Both the position numbers and the translations under genes were made by a program. From NCBI GenBank assembly GCA_005222975.1, contig NJBI01000001.1, positions 106,571 through 155,530 of the forward strand: a stretch of 48,960 nt of DNA, given 5' to 3'. The DNA comes from Promethearchaeota archaeon Loki_b31. GTDB taxonomy: Archaea; Asgardarchaeota; Lokiarchaeia; Sigyniarchaeales; SOKP01. Each line of letters starts with the position of its first letter. Position 1 is the first letter of the stretch. Positions 1 through 8,983 of this stretch are shown one piece after another. The notes beneath the pieces are model-generated. The model was not told the origin of the DNA. It made no database searches and saw only the letters and a program-made list of their open reading frames with translations.

Positions 1-1604
1 TCTAGAGAATTTGTAATTTTTGCTGTAATATTAATATAATCGCCGCTTAAGAAGTTGTCATTTCGAACCCAGGTTCCCGTCGCGTTATTAAAGATCGTTA
101 AATCTTCGCAATAGTTAGGTGAAATCGCTTCAAACTTCCAAAATCCGTCTGGATTAGTAGAAATTATATCTACTGGTATCACTAATCTTCCGGGTAAAGA
201 ATTATCGCATAAGATTAATATATTGGAAGAAGGATTTTCAGGTTCAAAAACAGCGGTAATAACAACATCAGTAGGGAATTCAAGCAGCATTTCTGATTCT
301 GAATATCCCGTTGGAATAGCAATAAATCCATAACTCTCCCAATTCACAGAACTTACATTATTTACAGAAAAGATAGTTCCTAAAGAATCAGCATAAGTTT
401 CGTAATTTGTTTCGGGCGCATTCTTTATCCCGTATAGATTTAAATTACTCCTCAAGTTGATGTCGTAATTTCCTAATTCTCCTACATCAGTACTGCTGAA
501 ATTTGCAAAAACTTTAGTAGATTCCCAATCTCCTTCAATTTCAACAGTTCCGCGACCCCAGTCAATATCTTGTACAATTGTCTGGTTCATATTTAACTCA
601 ATATAGGATGGAAGAACTTTAGCTTCAACAATTAGTTCTACATTATCAACATATATCCTTTGATAATCGTCGTTAGCAAAACCAGAAAAGTTTCCCCCTC
701 CTACACATTCTAAAACAAGATTTATATCAAGTATAGAATTGTTTAAAGGCTCATTTGGAAAAATATTAGATGAATTAGTCCAAATATTTTGAGGAATAGT
801 AAAACTGTGCCATGTATTTACTCCATACTGTAATAGTGTGTAAGTACCTATAGAATAAACTCTTTTAGCATTTAAATATATAGAAAATGCCCATGAATTA
901 AATTGAGCCAAATGATTTGGATAGAGATCAAATTTTAGATTACTATCTATCATTTTTCCACGTGGTATTTGTAAAGAACTGCTCCACCAACATTTATCAT
1001 CAGGATCATATGTGCTCCATGGAGGTACAACCGTTTCGTCGTCATCCATTCTTAATTCTAAACAATCGTGTCCTCCAATATTCGATAAATAATTACCGCT
1101 CATAGGATTAGTACCGAGACCTGTATCATTATATTCAAAAGTCCAGTTTTGATAATTATTATGAATCCATGTAGTGTCGTTTTCACCAGCATTAGCCGTA
1201 CCGTTATCAGCACCATAGTTGAAAGTAGCATTATTCCAATTTCGCTCGTCAACCAATCCCTCTATTTCTGCGCTCATTTTATACCCTTTCCAACCACTAC
1301 CTAAAGGTATATCAACCATGCCATAATCCCCTTCAGTAAAGCTTACCAGTAGGTCGTAATCCGTTCTGTTTGCCAAGTGAGTTAAGTTCCAAGGTGCACC
1401 AATCCCACTATGTATATTATCAAAAGATAGATCTTGCCCATTTAACATGTTTTCAAGATTAAAATCGTCTTTTTGAATATTTTTAGCATCAGTATGAATC
1501 AGCGAATCAAAGGAAAGTTTAGAAAAGTCAAGAATTAAAAGTAGAATTAATATTGACCCAATTATAACCAAGCGATGATATTTTTTCTGAGTTTTTATCC
1601 TCAT
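1..1604 (-). CDS. Surface protein, long form, 3' end outside window
   Basis: An open frame runs without a stop from an ATG at 1604 to the window edge, so the C-terminus is missing. The start lies 2 bases after the stop of the upstream gene, with GGAGGT 11 bases before it, so the two are translationally coupled. Residues about 11-30 form an N-terminal hydrophobic segment (signal or anchor). The rest is an extracellular-looking ectodomain rich in Asn-x-Ser/Thr sites, Trp and acidic residues. It aligns over its whole visible length with the first ~540 residues of the 1247-residue neighbour (for example 'NRTDY', 'RNWNN', 'CEDL', 'SGDYINITAKI'), so the two are tandem duplicates. No enzymatic motif is visible; a cell-surface role is inferred from architecture alone. 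Confidence 0.85.
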   Translation of the reverse strand, partial: MRIKTQKKYHRLVIIGSILILLLILDFSKLSFDSLIHTDAKNIQKDDFNLENMLNGQDLSFDNIHSGIGAPWNLTHLANRTDYDLLVSFTEGDYGMVDIPLGSGWKGYKMSAEIEGLVDERNWNNATFNYGADNGTANAGENDTTWIHNNYQNWTFEYNDTGLGTNPMSGNYLSNIGGHDCLELRMDDDETVVPPWSTYDPDDKCWWSSSLQIPRGKMIDSNLKFDLYPNHLAQFNSWAFSIYLNAKRVYSIGTYTLLQYGVNTWHSFTIPQNIWTNSSNIFPNEPLNNSILDINLVLECVGGGNFSGFANDDYQRIYVDNVELIVEAKVLPSYIELNMNQTIVQDIDWGRGTVEIEGDWESTKVFANFSSTDVGELGNYDINLRSNLNLYGIKNAPETNYETYADSLGTIFSVNNVSSVNWESYGFIAIPTGYSESEMLLEFPTDVVITAVFEPENPSSNILILCDNSLPGRLVIPVDIISTNPDGFWKFEAISPNYCEDLTIFNNATGTWVRNDNFLSGDYINITAKITNSL

Positions 1605-1606
1605 CT

Positions 1607-4600
1607 TTATGTATTACCTCCTTCTGTAGGTGTTTTATCAGATTCAATAAATAATTTTTTCTTGGTAAATTTATCCGTTTGAATGATGCTTTCTGAGGGC
1701 TTCCCTTTTAAAAATTTAGAACTTTTACCAATCTCATCTTTAAACCGATTATCGAAAGCTTTTTTGCGAGGAATGACGCTTATATTTGGCGATTTCGTTT
1801 TTCTTAAAGTTCTCCGATATTTTCTAACCTTTCTTATTGGTTTTGGGTATTGTAATACTCTTTTATATAATATCAGATAACTAACTAATGAAATTACTGT
1901 AGTGATAGCTGCGATTAATAGAATTAGAAAGAGTAAAAATTCAAATGGAGGATTTATTACCGTAATTGTCACTTCATACCTCTCAAACTCATAATCATCA
2001 CCCTTAGTGGCAGTGATAGTAATTACATATGATCCAACAGGTACATTCGTTAAATCTATCTCATATATTCCATCTGAATTAAGATCAATAAGCTCTCCCT
2101 CTCCAAATTGCCATCTATATATTACATTTGCATATTTAATAGTTCCTCCAAAAACCTCATCAGTCAAAACTACTCGAAGAGGAATGATACTTCCAAATTG
2201 AGCCGTTATAATTGATTCACCAGTGACAGTTGAAATATTTGTCTTAATTCTTTGAATATTTAATCTTAGATTGTCAGTTTGAAGCTGAAAGTTTGCTCTT
2301 GTCGCTTCAAGAGTGATTAGTCTAACTCCTATATCTAATTGAGCTGTATTTAAAACATACGAATATTGTTCAAATAATAGGTTTTCACTTAATATTCCAC
2401 TAAAATCGCCAGATAGTTGTAATAAAGCCCCTTGCACATGTTTGTTATCGGCGTCCATATATTTTACAGTGACATTTAATATTTGACCAATAGTAAGACC
2501 CTGTGTTGGATCGTCAGTTACATTTATTCCATTAAATAGAATTTGAATGTTAGTCGGTTTTTCTATAATCTCTGCTATAAATGGTATAGATTGTGGTTCA
2601 TAATTGACCAATTCAGCAAAAATAATAAGATTATCTATTCCTTGTCCTAAATCAGTAGCGTCTAAAATAATATCATATTGATTAAAAGAAGGATTTTCGT
2701 TTAATTGGTATGAGATAGACTCACCTGTTATATTAATATTTGCTCCACTCAAAGGATTTCCAAGAATATCTTTATAAAAAACTGTAATATTAAGTTTTTC
2801 CCATACATCAACTGTATATATATCATTAGGTTGTATTGCAGTATTATTAATAAATAATTCCAAAGACGATTTAAGCTCAGTAATAAAAACTTTTATCGCT
2901 ATAGATTTAGCTTCGTATTCGTAATCATCTACATAAAGATTTAGAGTGTAAAGCTGACCTGCAATATATCCGATAGTGCTACAAGTTAAGTTATATCTCC
3001 CTTGGGCAATTGTGACGAAAGAATAATTTCCTAACCAATCCGTCGAGAGAGAATCAGCATCTATTCCTATACTAGATGATTTTTCAGTATAATTGAATTG
3101 TATAGTAAAATTCTGTTCAAAGGGAACATTATTTAAAAAATCGTTATCAACTGTAAGCTCTGTCTCTCTGATAATTCCAATTTTAATAATTACTAGTTTA
3201 TTCACATAATTAGATGAATTAGCGTATATAGTTAAGGAATTATTACCTAATACCCCCCCACCTACGTTAAATTCGAGAAAATAATAACCAGGACTTATTT
3301 CGCTAAAATATTGTACTACCGAAGGATGAGTAAAATTAAACACATATACATGAGCATTTATTATTGGTTCGCCATTTATTATATCGTAGAAGGATACTTT
3401 TAAATTAAAGTTAGAATCCTCTATTATATCCCCATAAAAAAATTCGTCTGGTATAAGCTCGGAATCGTGAATAATGCTAAATTCTTTATAAATAATTCCT
3501 GTTTCGTTCAAACCATAAAAAGAATAAGAGTTATTCCATGTTATAATTGCTTCATATTCTCCAACTTCATAATTCGGTGGAATTGAGGGTATTTGAAAAG
3601 GGTTGAAATAAACATTGCCACTAGAATCAACTGAAGCAAATTGACTATGGTCAGCCCATAAAGTACCATTAGGAAACCTAATTTGGAGAAAAGCTTTTGT
3701 ATTTTGAATGTAACTAGATACTTCTGGAGAATTTGTAATTTTCGCTGTAATGTTAATATAATCGCCGCTTAAAAAGTATTTACTTTGAATCCAAGCTCCC
3801 GTTGCATTGTTATAGATTGCTAAATCTTCGCAATAATTAGGTGAAATAGCTTCAAACTTCCAAAACCCATCTGGAGTAATGGAGATATCTTTTACAGGTA
3901 GGAATAAAACACCTGGAGTCGAGTTATCACACTGGCTAAGAATGTTCAAAGAAGGGTTTTGAGGATCAAAAACGCCAGTAATAACAACATCAGAGGGAAA
4001 ATTAATTTTCATATCAGTTTCCTCATACTTCGTAGGTACCTTAACTCGACCATAACATAACCAATTAACTGAACTTTCATTATTTACCGAAAACTGAGTT
4101 CCAAGAGACCCTTCATTAGTTTCATAATTACTTTCAGGCGTATGTTTTATCGCATAAAGGTTTAAATTCGTTAAAAGATCGATAGAAAAAGCTCCCAATT
4201 GGCCAACATCATCGCTACTAAAATTAGTATATACCTTCCCATCAGCACTCTGCCAATTACCATTAATTTCTATTTTTCCTTTCCCCCAACTAATATCTTC
4301 CACAATTGTATTATTAATTTTTAATTTTATGTCTGAAGGTTGAGCTTCAGCTTTAGTTATTAATTCTACATTATCAATAATGACTTGCTGATAATCTATA
4401 TTTTCACCATCTTCAAACCCATAACTTGCGCTGGTTGCGGTATACTCTAAAGCGATTTCAATATTAATCATTGAATCGTTTAAGAATGTTGTTGAATATA
4501 CATCAGATGTGTTTATCCAAAGACCCTGAGGAACTGTAAAGTTATGCCACGTATTTTGGCCTCGCTGTTTTAATGTAAATAAACCTTCAGAAAAAACTTG

Positions 4601-5350
4601 AATACCATTTAAAAATACTCTGAACTCCCAAGAGTTAAAACTTATAATGTGAATTGGATTTACTTGAAACTTTAACCAACTATCAATGACCCTCCCTCTT
4701 GGAACATGAAAAGAACTAGACCATGAACACTTATCTCCAGTATCATATCTATAACGATCACCACCTGAACCAGAATGCCATGACCCACCCATTCTTAATT
4801 CTAAACTATCATGGTTTTGAGTATTAATTGGTGTAATAACATTTTCATCTAAATAATTACCAGACATAACATTTGGGTAACCAATAGCATCATTTACCTG
4901 AAATGTCCAATTTTGGTAACTATTTGCGATATATAACGAATCATTTGCTCCAGTAGCATATGTATTATTATCACCAAAATGAAAAGTACCATTGTTCCAA
5001 TTTCTTGAATCAAATAAATCATTTATCGAAGCATTTAGACTATATCCAACCCAATCGCTTTCTAATGGTACGTCTACTATATCATGTGAATCGTTGCCAA
5101 ATTTTACGGGAAGATTATAATCCGTACGATTTGCCCAATGAGTAATATTCCATGCATCTCCTATACCATCATACTTATTATCAGAAGTAAGATCGTTATT
5201 TTTAGGAATATCTATAATGTTTTCAACTATTTTTCCATTTAAATTATTTGGGATGTAGTTAACATTTATTATAGCTGTGTTTACTACGAAAATACTTAAC
5301 AGAGTCAATAACGCGTACAACTTCTTCTTTCTATTTGTTGCTAAATTCAT
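1607..5350 (-). CDS. Large membrane-anchored surface protein (long form)
   Basis: The 1247-residue protein has an N-terminal membrane segment at about residues 10-29. An Asn-glycan-rich, beta-strand-like ectodomain of about 1100 residues follows; its second half looks like repeated Ig-like or carboxypeptidase-regulatory-type modules, with phrases such as 'GNPLSGANINITG' and 'DNKHVQGALLQLSG' recurring at a regular distance. One transmembrane helix lies at about 1148-1172, followed by a basic cytosolic tail beginning 'YPKPIRKVRKYRRTLRK'. The tail motif is shared with the other four surface genes here, although the ectodomain is unlike the ~550-residue forms. Type I topology (tail inside) follows from the positive charge. 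The exact function is not recognisable; adhesion or a surface-layer role is only inferred. The start is the ATG at 5350. Confidence 0.88.
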   Translation of the reverse strand: MNLATNRKKKLYALLTLLSIFVVNTAIINVNYIPNNLNGKIVENIIDIPKNNDLTSDNKYDGIGDAWNITHWANRTDYNLPVKFGNDSHDIVDVPLESDWVGYSLNASINDLFDSRNWNNGTFHFGDNNTYATGANDSLYIANSYQNWTFQVNDAIGYPNVMSGNYLDENVITPINTQNHDSLELRMGGSWHSGSGGDRYRYDTGDKCSWSSSFHVPRGRVIDSWLKFQVNPIHIISFNSWEFRVFLNGIQVFSEGLFTLKQRGQNTWHNFTVPQGLWINTSDVYSTTFLNDSMINIEIALEYTATSASYGFEDGENIDYQQVIIDNVELITKAEAQPSDIKLKINNTIVEDISWGKGKIEINGNWQSADGKVYTNFSSDDVGQLGAFSIDLLTNLNLYAIKHTPESNYETNEGSLGTQFSVNNESSVNWLCYGRVKVPTKYEETDMKINFPSDVVITGVFDPQNPSLNILSQCDNSTPGVLFLPVKDISITPDGFWKFEAISPNYCEDLAIYNNATGAWIQSKYFLSGDYINITAKITNSPEVSSYIQNTKAFLQIRFPNGTLWADHSQFASVDSSGNVYFNPFQIPSIPPNYEVGEYEAIITWNNSYSFYGLNETGIIYKEFSIIHDSELIPDEFFYGDIIEDSNFNLKVSFYDIINGEPIINAHVYVFNFTHPSVVQYFSEISPGYYFLEFNVGGGVLGNNSLTIYANSSNYVNKLVIIKIGIIRETELTVDNDFLNNVPFEQNFTIQFNYTEKSSSIGIDADSLSTDWLGNYSFVTIAQGRYNLTCSTIGYIAGQLYTLNLYVDDYEYEAKSIAIKVFITELKSSLELFINNTAIQPNDIYTVDVWEKLNITVFYKDILGNPLSGANINITGESISYQLNENPSFNQYDIILDATDLGQGIDNLIIFAELVNYEPQSIPFIAEIIEKPTNIQILFNGINVTDDPTQGLTIGQILNVTVKYMDADNKHVQGALLQLSGDFSGILSENLLFEQYSYVLNTAQLDIGVRLITLEATRANFQLQTDNLRLNIQRIKTNISTVTGESIITAQFGSIIPLRVVLTDEVFGGTIKYANVIYRWQFGEGELIDLNSDGIYEIDLTNVPVGSYVITITATKGDDYEFERYEVTITVINPPFEFLLFLILLIAAITTVISLVSYLILYKRVLQYPKPIRKVRKYRRTLRKTKSPNISVIPRKKAFDNRFKDEIGKSSKFLKGKPSESIIQTDKFTKKKLFIESDKTPTEGGNT

Positions 5351-5504
5351 ATTCTTTATACCTTTTTTTAATTTTAAAAATGATTAATAAAAGATGTCAA
5401 TATTAATAATTAGTAAAATTATTCTTTTAAATTAATTTACTAATGTTTAGTCGAAATAATAAATAATGCAAAAAATAGTTAAAATAAAATATTCTAGAAA
5501 TTTA

Positions 5505-7145
5505 TTATTTTGGTAATACTCCTTCTTTTTTGTCGAGTAATTTATCTCTCAGTATTTTTCCATTCATCTGGGTGCCTTTTAGAATTTTGTCCGTTTTCTT
5601 TAGCTCATCGTGATAATTCATATTGAAAGCCGTCTTGCGCGTAACAATTTTCAAATCAGGACCTTTTTCTTTTGTTAAAGTCTTATTATATTTACGGATC
5701 TTTCGAACAGGAACGGGATATCTCCATACTTTAATGTAAGCTATTAAAAACCCCGTTAATGCTACTGCCGCTACGAGAGCAATTATAAATATTCCACTAA
5801 AAAACCAGGGTGCTTCTTCAGTGTCAGGAATGAACTCCGTATAAGAAATCTCTAAATATACATCTGTTATCGAAATAGTGATGTTTTGATTTAACGCAAA
5901 AGTGTCTGCTAAAAATACTTGAATTGAAACTGAGATATTAACGTCTTTTAAAATTAAACTTGTTACGTCAAAACCTCCTGTTTTTGCTTCTTGAAAAATG
6001 GTGTCTGCTGAGCTTAACTTAATTGTTTCTAACAAAGAATTATCATTTATAAAAAAGCGTATTTCCGAATTTGGAGATGAATCGACTGGCCATAGCTGGT
6101 CAATTTTATATTGAAATTTGAGATTTCCTTCAGTAATTTCGATATTTTCTCCACTGAGAGTGTTTCCAATTTGGTTCCAAGATGCTGTGGTAAAGCGATC
6201 AATCTTTTTTTCGTAAGTAAATGTGAGATTACAAGATTTTATCAGTAACGAATCCCATCTATCCCTATCATTCAACCAATTGTCCTCACACCATATTCGC
6301 ATCCCTATTGTTACAGTGAAATTTCGATTATCACTTGTTAAGACGGAAGTAAGATAAAAAATCAAATCTTCTTCTGAGACTGTTGTCATAAATGTATCTG
6401 TCATATAATCATATGCTCCAGCTGAATCTTTTCCAAGATCAACAGTTTGATTGTAAGCAACTTCATAGATTTTACTTTTTGTCAAATCTGATAATAGGAT
6501 ATAGAACCTAACATAGTCCCATGTATAATTCTGAGTGTTTCCTGAACCCGTAGCATCACCAGGAGCTTCTATTCCCCCACCACCTGATGCTCCTGGGGAA
6601 GCTGTAACTGTAGCATTAACTAATGCTGAAAGCGATGCAGATGTAATTATATAATCGGACATATCAATTGGCATTGTAACATTTCTATCCCAATGTACGC
6701 TTGGAAATTGATCAGCTTGTTCATTATACTCATGAAAAACTTCACAACCATAGGGTTCTATTGTGCCTGTATCTGGATATAAGGGGAATTCAGGATTATG
6801 AACCTTTGTCCATTCTGAACTTAAAGGTGTACCAGATATATTTGAATAACTTCTTTGTTCGCCTATTATTTCATAACTCGCTTGGCCAAAGCTAGAAATG
6901 GGATTCACATCAGAAGCGTCTCCTTGAACTTGACTTTCCCATGGATCAACTGGTATTGAAAAATTAGAATTTTTCAACCATTGTTCTTCGTATTCGTATA
7001 TCGTTGAAAGGTTAAGTGAATTGTATCCGTAATTTTTCTTTAAATTCTGGTTTTGAATATTTAAAGAACTTAAGAATATCATACCTGAAATTAAAAATAA
7101 CGTTATAAAATATACTGATTTCTTTTTTATTCGCAATTTATTCAT
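5505..7145 (-). CDS. Membrane-anchored surface protein (short form)
   Basis: The 546-residue protein has an N-terminal membrane segment (about 13-30), an ectodomain of about 420 residues, a transmembrane helix at about 447-470 and a basic tail. The tail starts 'YPVPVRKIRKYNKTL' and ends with 'KGTQMNGKILRDKLLDKK'. The ectodomain carries family signatures seen in its neighbours: 'DMSDYIITSASLSALVNATV', 'SPNSEIRFFIN' and a Cys pair near 'WCEDNW'. The ATG overlaps the stop of the upstream gene (ATGA, 7142-7145), so the pair is translationally coupled. No catalytic motif is seen. It is one of four ~550-residue units in this cluster, two of them fused in the gene at 8984-12328. Confidence 0.88.
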   Translation of the reverse strand: MNKLRIKKKSVYFITLFLISGMIFLSSLNIQNQNLKKNYGYNSLNLSTIYEYEEQWLKNSNFSIPVDPWESQVQGDASDVNPISSFGQASYEIIGEQRSYSNISGTPLSSEWTKVHNPEFPLYPDTGTIEPYGCEVFHEYNEQADQFPSVHWDRNVTMPIDMSDYIITSASLSALVNATVTASPGASGGGGIEAPGDATGSGNTQNYTWDYVRFYILLSDLTKSKIYEVAYNQTVDLGKDSAGAYDYMTDTFMTTVSEEDLIFYLTSVLTSDNRNFTVTIGMRIWCEDNWLNDRDRWDSLLIKSCNLTFTYEKKIDRFTTASWNQIGNTLSGENIEITEGNLKFQYKIDQLWPVDSSPNSEIRFFINDNSLLETIKLSSADTIFQEAKTGGFDVTSLILKDVNISVSIQVFLADTFALNQNITISITDVYLEISYTEFIPDTEEAPWFFSGIFIIALVAAVALTGFLIAYIKVWRYPVPVRKIRKYNKTLTKEKGPDLKIVTRKTAFNMNYHDELKKTDKILKGTQMNGKILRDKLLDKKEGVLPK

Positions 7146-8818
7146 TTCTGATCTAACCCTCCTGTATTATTAATGTTGGTTGATTTTTTCGTATCTAAAC
7201 TTTTATGTATTTTATCAGATTGTTTAGAAATTCCAATTGTTTGTGATGCTGGTTTAGTTTTAGTATATTTTGCTGATTTACTTAATTCCTTTTTATACAA
7301 CTTATTAAAAGCATCCTTGTTACTTGTTATGTGTTTTTTTGGAGGATTAGCCGTTCTCAGAGTCTTTTTGTATTTTCGCACTTTTCTTACAGGTAAAGGA
7401 TATTTAAATATTCTTTGATACAACACGAAATATGTAGCCACAATTCCTCCAGCAATTACAGCAATAATAGCTAGAAGACGGAATATCTCTGGTTCACCAA
7501 ATATATCTGAGCGAATTTCTATGTATGAAATTACAAGAGATACATCGTCAATCGATATAACAATTGAACGATTTAACGAAAATTCATCTGCTAGATATAC
7601 TTTAATAGAAAGTCCAATGTTAACATTTTTTAGAATCAGCTTAGTAACGTTAAAACCGCCTTGCTTTGCTTCTTGAAAGCTAGTTGGTACTAGATTCAGT
7701 TTAAGAGTCTCTTCGTGGGAGTTATTGTTTAACAGAATTTGTAATTCTGAGTTTGGAGATAAATCAGTAGGCCATTTTTGGTCGATTTTATACGTAAATT
7801 TAAGTTTAGCCCCTGTAATTTGTTTATTTTCACCACTAATATCGTTTCCAATTTGGTTCCAAGAAACACTTGTGAATTGATTAATTTTTTTCACGTAACT
7901 AAAAGATAAATTGCACGATTTAATTCTTAAAGAATCCCATCGATCACGATCGAAATTGAAATTATCGACACATTTGATTCTAATTCCAAGTGTAACTTTA
8001 AAGTGATGATTATCACGCTCAAAAAGAGAGGTTAAATAAAATATTAGTGCTTCTTCTACCACAGTATTCATAAAACTATCTAAGATATTACTAATTTCAG
8101 GATCACTATCTTGTCCTAAATCTATACTTTGATACCACGCTACTTCATATTTTTCGTTATCTTCCAAATCTGAGATAAGTACATAAAATCTTGCACTATC
8201 ATAATCACCAGGATTAGTTACGGTATCATTAGGCGCATCCACTCCAAAAGCGAAATTAGCGGATGTTGTTGTTACTGTGGCATTAAATACAGCTGAAATC
8301 GATGCAGAAGTAATAACATAATCTGACATATCTACTGGCATTGTAATATTTCTTTCCCAATGAATACTTGGAGATTGAATGGGGTCATCTGGATCAATCC
8401 AAGTATGATTCACTTCGCAACCATATTCATCAATTCCGTGAAAATCGGGTAAAGCGGGGAAAGCAGGGTTAGTAACATTTAACCAATAGTCAGAAGTTGG
8501 CGTTCCCGAAATTTCCGAAAAGTATCCTTGATCTCCAGTGATTCCTAAATTGGCTTGACCTGGGCTGAAAGTAGCAGTAACATCGGAAGAGTCACCTTCT
8601 ATGCTATAAAACCAAGGATCAATTGATTCATCGAATCCCGTATTTACAAGCCATTCATCTGTATGAGGAATTACGGTTGAGGTTTTAATCATTGTTTGTT
8701 GTTCTGCAATATTTAGATTTTGATTCAATATAACTAAATTTAAAGACGCGATGAAGAGAACAATAACAAAATAAAGATAGAATTTTTTCTTGATAAATTT
8801 AATAACCATTAGATTCAC
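7142..8818 (-). CDS. Membrane-anchored surface protein (short form)
   Basis: The 558-residue protein has the same plan as the next gene downstream: an N-terminal membrane segment at about 10-30, an ectodomain with 'DMSDYVITSASISAVFNATV' and 'SPNSELQILLNNN', a transmembrane helix at about 455-477 and a tail starting 'YPLPVRKVRKYKKTLR'. GTG at 8818 is taken as the start; an ATG three codons further in is an alternative. The stop overlaps the ATG of the downstream paralogue. Role unknown. Similarity to its neighbours suggests recent tandem amplification of one ancestral surface gene, with ectodomains diverging faster than the cytosolic tail. Confidence 0.87.
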   Translation of the reverse strand: MNLMVIKFIKKKFYLYFVIVLFIASLNLVILNQNLNIAEQQTMIKTSTVIPHTDEWLVNTGFDESIDPWFYSIEGDSSDVTATFSPGQANLGITGDQGYFSEISGTPTSDYWLNVTNPAFPALPDFHGIDEYGCEVNHTWIDPDDPIQSPSIHWERNITMPVDMSDYVITSASISAVFNATVTTTSANFAFGVDAPNDTVTNPGDYDSARFYVLISDLEDNEKYEVAWYQSIDLGQDSDPEISNILDSFMNTVVEEALIFYLTSLFERDNHHFKVTLGIRIKCVDNFNFDRDRWDSLRIKSCNLSFSYVKKINQFTSVSWNQIGNDISGENKQITGAKLKFTYKIDQKWPTDLSPNSELQILLNNNSHEETLKLNLVPTSFQEAKQGGFNVTKLILKNVNIGLSIKVYLADEFSLNRSIVISIDDVSLVISYIEIRSDIFGEPEIFRLLAIIAVIAGGIVATYFVLYQRIFKYPLPVRKVRKYKKTLRTANPPKKHITSNKDAFNKLYKKELSKSAKYTKTKPASQTIGISKQSDKIHKSLDTKKSTNINNTGGLDQK

Positions 8819-8933
8819 ATTTAATATAATTAAAATTTAAGAATTGAAAATTGTAGAATATATTAGGATATAACTAGCCACACTTATAATATTTAATAAT
8901 TTTAAATTATAATTACATAATATTTTAATTTAT

Positions 8934-8954
8934 TTCTTTTTTTTAAAAAAAGAA
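8934..8954 (-). terminator. A/T inverted repeat, possible terminator
   Basis: A perfect inverted repeat with 10-base arms (TTCTTTTTTT / AAAAAAAGAA) and one central base lies 30 bases after the stop of the 1114-residue surface gene. In the minus-strand transcript it contributes a T-run, the usual archaeal termination signal. In DNA this AT-rich it could be fortuitous. Confidence 0.4.
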
Positions 8955-8983
8955 GTTAAAAAGGAATGTGATTTATTCATTTC

